A stretch of 10,999 nt of DNA from NCBI GenBank assembly GCA_011321985.1, contig DROB01000081.1, positions 1 through 10,999 of the forward strand. The letters are read 5' to 3'. The notes below the pieces were generated by a model, which saw nothing but the letters and a program-made list of their open reading frames with translations, ran no database searches and was not told the origin of the DNA. Shown here in pieces: positions 1 through 8,461 of the stretch. The stretch comes from Gammaproteobacteria bacterium (lineage in GTDB: Bacteria; Pseudomonadota; Gammaproteobacteria; SZUA-229). Made by a program: the position numbers and the translations under genes. Position 1 is the stretch's first letter; each line of letters begins with the position of its first letter.

Positions 1-82
1 CAAGCACACCGGAAACGGATAATATTGAAAAATACCGATACAGGAAAAATTTGAACTGGTTCACAAAAAATCAGGTCTACGA

Positions 83-111
83 TAGGCAAATACTTCATTT
101 TGGGCTATAAA
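83..111 (+). promoter_or_regulatory. candidate sigma70-type promoter for the HD-domain gene
   Basis: A TAGGCA hexamer (83-88, four of six matches to TTGACA) lies 17 bases before TATAAA (106-111, five of six matches to TATAAT). The spacing is ideal, and it would give a leader of about 40-45 nt before the ATG at 161. This is a pattern match in AT-rich DNA, so a chance match is possible. No other gene is visible in bases 1-160. Confidence 0.35.
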
Positions 112-160
112 TAAAGTATTAGCTTTCCTCCCTCATTACCCGATCACTAGTCATTAATAT

Positions 161-1156
161 ATGAAAGATAGAAGATCAGACTATGACATCACGGATGACG
201 TACACCTAAACGATGCTGACAGCGTTCTTGGTGCAGTATGCACTATATTTCGCAGTGCATTTAAACAGTTTAACGAGACCGCATTGACTCAGGCCTTCGA
301 AGACTGTGAACGTCTGTTTGAAGGCGACTACCTCACTTATCTACCCTGCGACACCCTGTACCACGACAAACAACACACCCTGGATATGACCCTGGCTCTC
401 GCACGCCTGATCAATGGTCATGAACGCAGTGTTGCCAAAGGCAAGCGTCTCGGTGCTGAACGCGCGGTCACCGCGATCATCACAGCCTTATACCATGACT
501 CGGGTTATATCAGACATAAACATGATCACCATCACTTCAATGGTGCCGAGTACACACCCATCCATGTCAGCCGCAGCGCCGATTTTTTAAAGCGCTACCT
601 GTACAAGATCAACCTCGGTGAACATGCACAGATTGCCGCCAATATGGTGCACTACACCGGATATGAGATCGCCCCGCAAAATATTCGTCTACCTGATAAT
701 AAATGGCACCTTGTCGGGCATATGCTGGGCACTGCCGATCTGATCGCTCAGATGTCAGATCGTTGTTACCTCGAAAAATGCCGTGATCGCCTCTATCCGG
801 AGTTCGTACTCGGTGGACTCTCCGTCACCACCGATGAACAGGGAAATGAAATCGTATTGTATGAATCAGGAGAAGACCTGCTTCGTCGAACACCGGCTTT
901 TTATGCCAGTGAAGTAGAAAACCGCCTGAACAAACTGTTTAACAAGGTCTACGAATACGAGATCGCACATTTTGATGGTGAACGCCACTATGTGAACGGA
1001 TTGGGTAAAAATCAGGCGCGACTAAAAAGAATATTAAAAGCAGATAACTTCAGCATGCTACGTCGCAAACCACCCGAAAATTATGGCACCAGAAATTTTC
1101 CCGGACTGGAAGCATTCCTTAATCAACATCCGTTGAAAAAAGAAAAACGCGGTTAA
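161..1156 (+). CDS. HD-domain metal-dependent phosphohydrolase (PDEase-like)
   Basis: A 331-residue soluble protein of the HD/PDEase superfamily, whose members use one or two metal ions to hydrolyse phosphate esters, often nucleotides or cyclic nucleotides. The substrate cannot be read from the sequence. Visible metal-ligand motifs are YHDKQHTLD (67-75, with H68 and H72), the HD doublet in LYHDSGY (H112, D113), H135, H164, and a late Asp in GTADLIAQ (D193), which fits the H...HD...D order. The N-terminal third and the residues after about 250 have no recognised domain. There is no signal peptide or membrane segment. A histidine-rich run (H119, H121, H123-H125) follows the HD doublet. The ATG at 161 has no clear Shine-Dalgarno sequence, but the next in-frame Met (M76) lies inside the first metal motif, so this start is the sensible one. 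The gene stands alone and converges with ligA. The superfamily call is secure; the function is not. Confidence 0.85.
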   Translation: MKDRRSDYDITDDVHLNDADSVLGAVCTIFRSAFKQFNETALTQAFEDCERLFEGDYLTYLPCDTLYHDKQHTLDMTLALARLINGHERSVAKGKRLGAERAVTAIITALYHDSGYIRHKHDHHHFNGAEYTPIHVSRSADFLKRYLYKINLGEHAQIAANMVHYTGYEIAPQNIRLPDNKWHLVGHMLGTADLIAQMSDRCYLEKCRDRLYPEFVLGGLSVTTDEQGNEIVLYESGEDLLRRTPAFYASEVENRLNKLFNKVYEYEIAHFDGERHYVNGLGKNQARLKRILKADNFSMLRRKPPENYGTRNFPGLEAFLNQHPLKKEKRG

Positions 1157-1227
1157 TCAGGGTGTCTCTGAACAAGTATCATAAATTCTACGTGCTATCA
1201 GTATAGCCTAGAACGTGCACCCGACCT

Positions 1228-1249
1228 GTAGGAGCAGTTTGCAAACCGC
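1228..1249 (+). repeat. solitary REP-like element (GTAG plus hairpin)
   Basis: GTAG (1228-1231) is followed by an imperfect hairpin pairing 1234-1240 with 1243-1249, with one A-C mismatch at 1236/1247. A GTAG head 5' of a short hairpin is the hallmark of REP sequences linked to RAYT transposases, and the GTAGGAGC opening resembles the Pseudomonas-type REP. Only one copy is visible, in the 270-base convergent spacer 1157-1426 between the HD gene and ligA. The rest of that spacer shows a weak inverted repeat (1266-1270 with 1278-1282) and no convincing intrinsic terminator for either gene. Confidence 0.35.
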
Positions 1250-1426
1250 AATACCGTCAGCATTAGTTAAACCTCTCTTAACCAAAAGATAGCTACCGGC
1301 CATTAGCTGACCTTTAAAAAAATTATTTTGCCGCGAAGGACGTGCCCGAGCGAAACGATCATTTAATCTCACACAATAACTGTTGTTGGTTCAAGTCTTA
1401 ACCAGGGAACCTGTAAAATACCCGGG

Positions 1427-3460
1427 TCAAACAGGTACAGATAAAAGCTCTAACATCGTAGCTTCATCGATAACTCGGACACCCAGCTTTTCTGCTTTAC
1501 TCAACTTTGACCCGGCTTTATCACCGGCTAGCAAATAATCCGTTTTAGCCGATACGCTGCCCGTTACTTTTGCACCGACGGCGAGCAGTTTTTCTTTTGC
1601 TTCACCACGAGACATGGTTGGCAGAGTCCCGGTGATGACCACCGTCTTGCCTGTAAACGCACAATGGTTGTCAGCATCTGACTCACTCTGTTCAACATCC
1701 TCTATCCTGATACCGGTAGGCGGTAACAGTAATTGATCGATAACATCCAGATTATGTTGCTGCTGAAAAAAATGCACGATATGTTGTGCGACGATCGGCC
1801 CGATATCCTGCACTTCGATCAACTGTTCATAGTCGGCATCACGCACTGCCGGCCAACGCTTGAATTCATTGGCCAGATTGATGGCCGTTGCCTCTCCCAC
1901 CTCTCTTATACCAAGGGCATAGATAAATCTTGCCAGAGAAGGATGCTTGCTGTTCTCTAAAGCCAGGAGAAGGTTGGACGCAGACTTTTCAGCCATACGG
2001 TCTAAAGCAACCAGTGAATCCATCTCTAACTGATATAAGTCTGCGGGCGTAGCGATCAATTTTTCTGCGACTAATTGCTCGATCAGTTTATCGCCAAGGC
2101 CATCGATATCCATCGCTTTACGCGAAGCAAAATGTTTTATCGCTTCCGCACGTTGTGCCTGGCAGAACAGACCACCCGTGCAACGGGCAACGGCTTCGCC
2201 TTCGATCTGTTCTACGCTAGAACCACAGACCGGACAATGAGTCAGCATCTGTATCTCGGGTAATGTTTTTTTTCTGGAACCGGGTACGACACGCACGACT
2301 TCGGGTATCACATCACCCGCCCGCCTGACGATAACCTTATCCCCTACTCGTACATCCTTACGCCGGATCTCATCCATATTATGCAAGGTGGCATTGCTCA
2401 CGGTCACACCACCGACAAAAACGGGTTCCAGTCGAGCTACCGGGGTAATGGCTCCGGTCCTGCCAACCTGAAAATCGATATCGATGATGCTACTCATCTC
2501 TTCCTGCGCTGGAAATTTGTGTGCGATGGCCCAACGGGGAGCACGCGCGACAAAACCCAGGCGTTTTTGTAATGCCACAGCATCGACCTTATAGACGATG
2601 CCATCGATATCATACGGCAGCCTGTCACGGCGGCTGGATATATCTTCATAATATGCCAGACACGCTTCAACGCCTGTGATGCGTTTTATCTCTTCACATA
2701 CGGGGAAGCCAAATTGTTTTAACTGTTGCAGGATCTCATAATGAGTATCGGCGAGTTCACCACCTTCGACGATACCCGTAGAATAACAATATAAACTCAG
2801 CGGTCGTCTGGCCGTGATGGCCGGATCGAGTTGCCGCAGACTACCCGCAGCAGCATTGCGTGGATTAGCGAATTCTTTTTCACCTTTGCTCCTCGCCACT
2901 CGATTGAGATCCTCAAAACCTTTCTTGGGCATAAAAACTTCACCGCGAACCTCCAGGACATCAGGGTAGTTATCACCCAGAAGTTTCAGAGGAACACTCT
3001 GCAAGGTCCGGATGTTCTGTGTGACGTTTTCACCCGTCGTACCGTCACCCCGTGTCGCTGCATAGATCAACTGGCCTTTCTCATAACGTAGACTGATCGC
3101 CAGACCATCAAGTTTGGGCTCAGCCGTAAATTCGATTTCCTCTTCACTCTGCAGCCTGTCCTGTACACGCTGGTTAAAAGCATACAGATCTTCTTCATTG
3201 AACACATTATCGAGTGACAGCATCGGCATCTGATGCTGTATCTGACCAAAGGCGGTGAGCGGTTTAGAACCCACACGTTGGCTAGGCGAATCGGTTGTTA
3301 CCAGTGCCGGGTATTTTTCTTCGAGAGCGAGTAGCTTCTTATACAGACGATCGTACTCTGCATCTGGGATATGCGGGTCATCTAATACGTAATATTGATA
3401 GGAATGATAGCGAAGTTTCTCTCGCAGATCTTCGAGTTGCTGTTCAACTTTAGAGGACAT
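1427..3460 (-). CDS. ligA: NAD-dependent DNA ligase LigA
   Basis: Seals single-strand nicks with 5'-phosphate and 3'-OH ends during replication and repair, using NAD+ as adenylate donor. Domains in order, numbered from the ATG at 3460: Ia with IPDAEYDRL (31-39), which binds NAD+; the adenylation domain with EPKLDGLA (active-site Lys116), TRGDGTTGE (136-144) and VRGEVFM (171-177); the OB fold; a four-cysteine zinc finger (C409, C412, C427, C433); helix-hairpin-helix repeats around 445-580; and a C-terminal BRCT domain from about 600 to 677. The length of 677 matches the family (E. coli 671). An in-frame GTG at 3481 would add seven residues (MVKIDTK). I prefer the ATG because MSSKVEQQLEDLREKLRYH aligns with the start of the E. 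coli protein. Neither start has a clear Shine-Dalgarno sequence. The gene lies 76 bases after the zipA stop in the same direction, so it is probably co-transcribed. Confidence 0.97.
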   Translation of the reverse strand: MSSKVEQQLEDLREKLRYHSYQYYVLDDPHIPDAEYDRLYKKLLALEEKYPALVTTDSPSQRVGSKPLTAFGQIQHQMPMLSLDNVFNEEDLYAFNQRVQDRLQSEEEIEFTAEPKLDGLAISLRYEKGQLIYAATRGDGTTGENVTQNIRTLQSVPLKLLGDNYPDVLEVRGEVFMPKKGFEDLNRVARSKGEKEFANPRNAAAGSLRQLDPAITARRPLSLYCYSTGIVEGGELADTHYEILQQLKQFGFPVCEEIKRITGVEACLAYYEDISSRRDRLPYDIDGIVYKVDAVALQKRLGFVARAPRWAIAHKFPAQEEMSSIIDIDFQVGRTGAITPVARLEPVFVGGVTVSNATLHNMDEIRRKDVRVGDKVIVRRAGDVIPEVVRVVPGSRKKTLPEIQMLTHCPVCGSSVEQIEGEAVARCTGGLFCQAQRAEAIKHFASRKAMDIDGLGDKLIEQLVAEKLIATPADLYQLEMDSLVALDRMAEKSASNLLLALENSKHPSLARFIYALGIREVGEATAINLANEFKRWPAVRDADYEQLIEVQDIGPIVAQHIVHFFQQQHNLDVIDQLLLPPTGIRIEDVEQSESDADNHCAFTGKTVVITGTLPTMSRGEAKEKLLAVGAKVTGSVSAKTDYLLAGDKAGSKLSKAEKLGVRVIDEATMLELLSVPV

Positions 3461-3536
3461 TTTCGTATCTATTTTTACCACAGAGACATGGCTATCACGA
3501 AAGAGCTGCCCTTCCGCTGCCAGGATATCGGCCTCT

Positions 3537-4235
3537 TCAGGTCTCAGTCGAAAGTTCGGAGGTTTCGCCGTTGATAAAATCCTGTACCTGTTTACGATAA
3601 TTTTCCGCGTCCTGTTCGGTCAGCGTTTCACGTTTATGGCTACACAGTCTCGCATCCAGCAAACCCGCCAGCTGGTAACTGCGTTGCAGCATCTCGGTCA
3701 GATCATCGAGTGGATCCATGCCTCCTATCTTCATGAACACGGTCAGCCCCGATGTTTTTAGATCATGGATAGTATCGGCATCAAATGAGCCTGGTTCTAA
3801 CATATTGGCCAGACTGAAGACACAGCGGTTTTCCGGTTTATAGTGAAAGATATTCATCTCCCCAAAACTTAACCCCATCGCCTGCGCCGAGCTATTTATC
3901 TGGGCACCCGCAAGCAGGTTTTTACCGTTCGGATCATTTTTAGGCAGGATATACAACACGATAAAATCCGATGGCATCCTGCTCTCCTGCGATTTTATCG
4001 TAGCTGCCTCCTCCAGAGCAGTGTCTTCCACACGCGGTCCCGCTCCTGTGATGATCCGCACCTCACCGACTCCCTCATCGACATCGTCCAGGTTATTTGC
4101 TGAAAACTCGGGCAGATCATCTTCCAGTTCATCGATGGTGGCATGTTTCCGTCGTCGCCGGCTGCGCCCCAGCACATAGATCACCAACACGAATACCGCC
4201 CCGGCAGCAAGTAGTATCCAGCGCAGCGACTCCAT
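3537..4235 (-). CDS. zipA: cell division protein ZipA
   Basis: An inner-membrane anchor that binds the C-terminal tail of FtsZ and stabilises the Z ring. At 232 residues it has the ZipA layout: one N-terminal transmembrane helix (about 5-23, WILLAAGAVFVLVIYVL), a basic stop-transfer patch RRRRK (26-30) that places the rest in the cytoplasm, an acidic linker (about 31-88) and a ZipA C-terminal FtsZ-binding domain (about 89-220, opening with FIVLYILPKN and containing MNIFHY and FSLANMLEPGSFD). The linker is much shorter than in E. coli ZipA (328 residues) and lacks its Pro/Gln-rich stretch; short linkers are common outside the Enterobacteria. The ATG at 4235 lies two bases after the smc stop, so translation is probably coupled to smc. 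The next gene is ligA. Confidence 0.95.
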   Translation of the reverse strand: MESLRWILLAAGAVFVLVIYVLGRSRRRRKHATIDELEDDLPEFSANNLDDVDEGVGEVRIITGAGPRVEDTALEEAATIKSQESRMPSDFIVLYILPKNDPNGKNLLAGAQINSSAQAMGLSFGEMNIFHYKPENRCVFSLANMLEPGSFDADTIHDLKTSGLTVFMKIGGMDPLDDLTEMLQRSYQLAGLLDARLCSHKRETLTEQDAENYRKQVQDFINGETSELSTET

Positions 4236-4237
4236 GG

Positions 4238-7200
4238 TTATGCCCCGACTCCAGCCATGGTCGCGGCTTCCGCCACATCGACCGACACCAGACGGGAGAC
4301 ACCTGACTCACGCATGGTGACACCACTCAGATGTTCAGAGATCTCCATCGTAGTCTTGTTATGTGTGATGAAGATAAACTGTACACGGTCCGACATCTCT
4401 TTGACCAACTGACAGAAACGACCCACGTTAGCTTCATCCAGAGGTGCATCTACCTCATCCAGCATACAGAAAGGAGCCGGATTCAGCTCGAAGATAGCGA
4501 ACACCAATGCGACCGCAGTCAATGCTTTTTCACCACCGGACATCAGATGGATATTTGAGATACGTTTACCCGGTGGTCTTGCCATGATCGCGACCCCGGT
4601 ACTCAGAAGATCATCACCGGTCATCTCCAGAAAGGCCGTACCACCGCCGAACAGGCGCGGGAACATGTCCTTTATCCGGGAATTAACATGGTCGAAGGTT
4701 TCTTTGAAACGTGTGCGGGTTTCTTTATCGATCTTCGCGATCGCCTGCTCCAGGATCTCCAGTGCAGCGGTAACATCTCTGTCCTGGCCATCCAGATATT
4801 CCTTGCGTTGCAGCTGTTCTTTATACTCTTCGATGGCCGCGAGGTTGATCGGTCCCAGACGGGAAATCTTTGTCGCTACCTCGACCAGTTTGGTTTCCCA
4901 TAGCTTACTGGTCACCGGTTCACCTTCCTGTTCACTCTCCGCTTCACGGGTACTCAGCGACTGTAGTGTCGTTTCCAGATCAAAACCGGTCTCTTCCAGT
5001 TGCTCCAGAGTGGTCTTACTGCGGACCCGGGTTTCCTGGCTGTCCAGACGCATCTTTTCGAGCTGAGCACGAACATTCTGTGAGCGCTGTTCAAATTCAC
5101 TGCGCTGCTGTTCCAGCGTCCTCAATGCCTGCGTGATATCTTCGACTTTATGGCGTGCTTCTGCCAGTGCTTCTTCTGATATCAGCCGTTGTTCGAGCAA
5201 CGTCTTAAGCTCGGTTTCTAATTGCTCGGTCGGTTGCGAAGATTGAGACAGCAGGGATTCGAGCTCCAGCTTACGTTGCGACTGGGCGGCCTGTGCCTGC
5301 TCCATACGCTGTATATTATGCTGCAGGCCGCTCAGGCGTGTTTTTAAATTTTCGATATTGATGGCAAGCTGATGTGCCTGCTCCCTGTGCTGTTGCAGGT
5401 TACTCCGATGCTGCTGAAGCTGTTGCTGCAGATCATCACGCTGCTCCTGTAAGGTTTTCCTGTCAGCTTCCATCATCTCCGCTTTTTCCAGTGCCTCATT
5501 CCGGCTCCGGGTCGCAGCGGTTATCTCTTCTTCATCCGTGCTGATCAGTTTTTGCGTCTCTTCCAGTTCAGCATCCAGATCTTTACCACGACTGGTAACA
5601 TGCTCATGACGAGATTCGCGAGCGTGAACCTGCGCCTTGATCTCATTCAGACGTGAATGGATGGTATTCAGGATGACCTGAATTTCTTCGCGCTGTTGTT
5701 CATTGCTCTGCAAGGTCTCACGCAGTTCATTCAACTCGGTATTGATCTTTTCATATCCGGCTTCGTACTGTGTTAACTCCTGCTGTAATTCACGGATACT
5801 GTTTTCACGAGCCAGCACACCCGTACTCGCGTCGGTATCCCGGCTTATCCTTAACCAGCTATGGCCCAACCAGATCCCGTCTTTCGTGATGATGCTTTCA
5901 TCACGTGACAGAGAGTGACGCATCTTCAATGCCGCATCAAGATCTTCTGCACAACGGATGCCGTGTAAAAACTGCACCAGCTCGACAGACGATGAAACTT
6001 TCGTTAGTAACAAGTCTGTCGAAGCATCGACCGGAGCGTTCGATGTACCGGTTTCGATCAGTGAAAGGTTGCTGTCCTGCAACGAATCGAAAGCCGATGA
6101 AAACTGATCGATACTTTCGACACAGATCGCCTCCAGGGTATCACCCAGCACGGTCTCAACCGCTAACTCCCAGCCTTCTGTCACATCCAGCTGTTCGGCG
6201 AAACGCGTATTTTTACTTATGCCACTTTTTTCCAGCCACTGTTGGGCGGCTTTATCGGTTTTACCCAGAGCGGCTTCCTGTAACGCTTCCAGCGAAGACA
6301 GGCTACCCTGGCATTGATGGATATTACGGCGAACATCTGCTGACTGTTGTTCGACAGCAACAATTTTTTCACGTGCCGTCTTTATCTCAGAGATCGCCGT
6401 GGTCAGTTTTTGTTCCTGCTCTTCTTTTTCATCTGTCGATTTGACCAGCAGCATTTTCAGGTCTGAGATCTGTTCTTCCAGATTTTCACCACGGAGCGCC
6501 TGTTTCTCGACATCGATTTTCTGTAGACGTTGCTTCTGTTGCTGGACATGACGTTCCAGCTGTTCCATACGTGAACGTTCGACCTGGGCTCTCTGGCTTT
6601 CGGCCGAATAGCGTTGATTGATCTCATCCCAGGTTTGCTGCCATTGCTGCATCGCCTGTTCTGCCTGTTGAAACTGTTCTGCGCTGTCTTTTTCCTGCGC
6701 CTTCAGGGTCTCCAGTCGGGGTTCTTCGGTAATCAGGTTCTGCTCAAATTCTTCGATCGCCTGTTTATCAGACTGGATAGCCTGGCCGGCATCCGTCAGT
6801 GCTGCCTGGATCTGCTCGAGATCCGTCTGCTGACGCAGCAACAGGTCCTGCTGATGTTTTATACTCTGTTCTTTGGCCGATATCTCGGCACCCAGACGAT
6901 AATATTCAGCCTGTACATTATTCAGGATCTCGTTTGAGTCCGTATTCTCCTGACGATGGGATTCTATCTTTGACTCGGTCGAACGCTGCTCCGCTATCAC
7001 CTGCTCTAATGAGGTCTCCGTGCTCTGGATCGCCTTGTCCTGCACATCGAGTTCATTTTTCAATTCTCGCCAGTGCAGGGTGAGGTGTTCTGCTTTTAAT
7101 TCACGTTCATCCTGTTTTAATTCTTTATAACGTTCAGCACTTCGACTCTGGCGTTGCAGGCGTGCCAGCTGTTTGTCGATCTCTTCACGCAGATCAGATA

Positions 7201-7780
7201 ACCGCTCAAGGTTCTCGCGGGTATGCCTGATACGGGTCTCGGTCTCTCTGCGACGCTCTTTATACTTGGAGATGCCCGCCGCCTCTTCGAGAAAGTTACG
7301 TAATTCTTCTGGTTTGGCTTCGATCAGGCGCGAGATCATACCCTGTTCGATAATGGCATAACTGCGCGGCCCAAGACCGGTTCCCAGGAACAGGTCAGCG
7401 ACATCACGTTTACGGCATCGCGTACCGTTCAGGCTATACTTCGACACGCCATCACGTGCGACCTGGCGTTTGACCGAAATCTCCGCATAATTGGCGTACT
7501 GCCCACCTAATTTGCCTTCACTGTTATCAAAAATGAGCTCGACCGAAGCCATATCGATCGGCTTTCTGGCCGAAGAACCATTAAAGATAACATCGTCCAT
7601 CGAAGCACCCCGGAGGTGTTTCGCCGACGATTCACCCATCACCCAACGCACTGCATCGATGGTATTGGATTTCCCACAGCCATTCGGCCCGACGATACCG
7701 GTCAGATTACTGGGAAAGTTGATTGTGGTCGGGTCTACAAAGGATTTAAAACCAGAGAGCTTGATCTTGCTTAAACGCAT
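4238..7780 (-). CDS. smc: chromosome segregation/condensin ATPase SMC
   Basis: The condensin subunit that organises and segregates the chromosome by ATP-driven loop extrusion, normally with ScpA and ScpB, which are not encoded in this window. The 1180-residue length is typical. The N-terminal ATPase half has the Walker A loop GPNGCGKS (31-38). Two long Gln/Glu-rich coiled coils (about 170-510 and 660-1010) flank a hinge domain (about 515-655). The C-terminal half carries the ABC signature LMSGGEK (1079-1085), Walker B CMLDEVDAPLDE (1105-1116, catalytic E1109) and a switch His in FITHNK (H1140). The ORF is intact with no frameshift. The ATG at 7780 starts RLSKIKLSGFKSF, the usual SMC opening, but has no strong Shine-Dalgarno sequence. 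It is first in the smc-zipA-ligA run, an order known from gammaproteobacteria that use SMC rather than MukB. I could not place its promoter with confidence in the 7781-8059 spacer. Confidence 0.97.
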   Translation of the reverse strand: MRLSKIKLSGFKSFVDPTTINFPSNLTGIVGPNGCGKSNTIDAVRWVMGESSAKHLRGASMDDVIFNGSSARKPIDMASVELIFDNSEGKLGGQYANYAEISVKRQVARDGVSKYSLNGTRCRKRDVADLFLGTGLGPRSYAIIEQGMISRLIEAKPEELRNFLEEAAGISKYKERRRETETRIRHTRENLERLSDLREEIDKQLARLQRQSRSAERYKELKQDERELKAEHLTLHWRELKNELDVQDKAIQSTETSLEQVIAEQRSTESKIESHRQENTDSNEILNNVQAEYYRLGAEISAKEQSIKHQQDLLLRQQTDLEQIQAALTDAGQAIQSDKQAIEEFEQNLITEEPRLETLKAQEKDSAEQFQQAEQAMQQWQQTWDEINQRYSAESQRAQVERSRMEQLERHVQQQKQRLQKIDVEKQALRGENLEEQISDLKMLLVKSTDEKEEQEQKLTTAISEIKTAREKIVAVEQQSADVRRNIHQCQGSLSSLEALQEAALGKTDKAAQQWLEKSGISKNTRFAEQLDVTEGWELAVETVLGDTLEAICVESIDQFSSAFDSLQDSNLSLIETGTSNAPVDASTDLLLTKVSSSVELVQFLHGIRCAEDLDAALKMRHSLSRDESIITKDGIWLGHSWLRISRDTDASTGVLARENSIRELQQELTQYEAGYEKINTELNELRETLQSNEQQREEIQVILNTIHSRLNEIKAQVHARESRHEHVTSRGKDLDAELEETQKLISTDEEEITAATRSRNEALEKAEMMEADRKTLQEQRDDLQQQLQQHRSNLQQHREQAHQLAINIENLKTRLSGLQHNIQRMEQAQAAQSQRKLELESLLSQSSQPTEQLETELKTLLEQRLISEEALAEARHKVEDITQALRTLEQQRSEFEQRSQNVRAQLEKMRLDSQETRVRSKTTLEQLEETGFDLETTLQSLSTREAESEQEGEPVTSKLWETKLVEVATKISRLGPINLAAIEEYKEQLQRKEYLDGQDRDVTAALEILEQAIAKIDKETRTRFKETFDHVNSRIKDMFPRLFGGGTAFLEMTGDDLLSTGVAIMARPPGKRISNIHLMSGGEKALTAVALVFAIFELNPAPFCMLDEVDAPLDEANVGRFCQLVKEMSDRVQFIFITHNKTTMEISEHLSGVTMRESGVSRLVSVDVAEAATMAGVGA

Positions 7781-8001
7781 TATTAATATACTTTTTCAGA
7801 TGTATTTTTAATTTTATTCGGGGTAGTTTACATGACTCACCCGCCAATATAAGAGCGATTTGAACATCTTTTTGAGGATTATTTTCAGCCCTTTACCCCT
7901 TATTTAAATAGTGGATGTAAGCTGCTGAATTCATTACACCGGAAAACCTCGAGCAAAGACAGTATTAGCTATCAATAATATAACTTTTTGAACAAAAGCT
8001 G

Positions 8002-8007
8002 TATAAT
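8002..8007 (+). promoter_or_regulatory. probable -10 box of the queF promoter
   Basis: A perfect TATAAT, followed by a GC-rich stretch typical of a start region, lies 52 bases before the queF ATG. The hexamer 17 bases upstream (7979-7984, TATAAC) is a poor -35; TTGAAC at 7988-7993 is a better match but only 8 bases away. The promoter may therefore depend on an activator or on other contacts. It sits in the 279-base divergent spacer between smc and queF, where I saw no other gene. Confidence 0.45.
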
Positions 8008-8059
8008 GCCGCGTCCTGAATAACACAATACGCACTGCGCATTTACAACGAGATCGACC

Positions 8060-8449
8060 ATGGCAAGCACTCCGTCCAAAGAACTGGAAATATTTAAAAA
8101 TCCGACACCCGAACGTGATTACACTATCCGTATCCGTCTGCCCGAATTTACCTGTCTGTGCCCGATGACCGGGCAGCCCGATTTTGCCACGCTGGACCTG
8201 GAATATGTGCCGGAAAAAAGCTGCATCGAACTCAAGGCACTGAAGATGTACATATGGTCATTTCGTGATGAAGGCGCGTTTCATGAGGCTGTTACCAACG
8301 AGATACTGTCTCATCTGGTCACAGCGTGTAAGCCCCGTTTCATGCGTCTGACAGCAGAATTTAATGTCCGTGGTGGCGTATATACCACCATCGTTGCAGA
8401 ACATAAGAACCCGGACTGGACCGCACCTGCGGTTGTTTCACTACCATAA
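8060..8449 (+). CDS. queF: NADPH-dependent 7-cyano-7-deazaguanine (preQ0) reductase QueF, short form
   Basis: Reduces the nitrile of preQ0 to the aminomethyl group of preQ1 with two NADPH, in the cytoplasm, as a step in queuosine biosynthesis for the tRNA wobble base. The 129-residue length marks the unimodular (B. subtilis-like) type rather than the two-domain E. coli type. Key residues are visible: FTCLCPMTGQPDF (30-42) with the catalytic Cys34, which forms the thioimide with preQ0, and Asp41; the QueF motif ELKALKMY (57-64) that contacts NADPH; and FHE (74-76) with the substrate-binding Glu76. A second cysteine, C32, lies two residues before the catalytic one. The ATG at 8060 gives the expected N-terminus. 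Transcription probably starts from the TATAAT at 8002. No other queuosine gene is present; the next gene, a sugar kinase, starts 12 bases downstream. Confidence 0.95.
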   Translation: MASTPSKELEIFKNPTPERDYTIRIRLPEFTCLCPMTGQPDFATLDLEYVPEKSCIELKALKMYIWSFRDEGAFHEAVTNEILSHLVTACKPRFMRLTAEFNVRGGVYTTIVAEHKNPDWTAPAVVSLP

Positions 8450-8461
8450 GCTCACCCCTCT

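Noticed and set aside
1261..1317. Imperfect direct repeat beginning CATTAG at 1261 and again about 41 bases later
   Set aside because: Only about six bases match exactly, which is within chance for this spacer.
1410..1435. Inverted repeat CCTGT...ACAGG overlapping the ligA stop as a terminator
   Set aside because: The stem is five pairs with a 16-base loop and no T run follows on the minus strand.
5905..6444. Long open frame of 179 codons on the plus strand opposite smc, and similar ones such as 4584-5066
   Set aside because: They are antisense to an intact, strongly recognisable SMC gene and show no protein family features, as expected for frames opposite a biased coding sequence.
8008..8059. 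A preQ1 riboswitch upstream of queF
   Set aside because: The leader is about 50 bases and lacks the class I pattern (short hairpin with A-rich tail). Only a 9-base CGCA-C-TGCG palindrome (8031-8039) is present, with no room for a loop.
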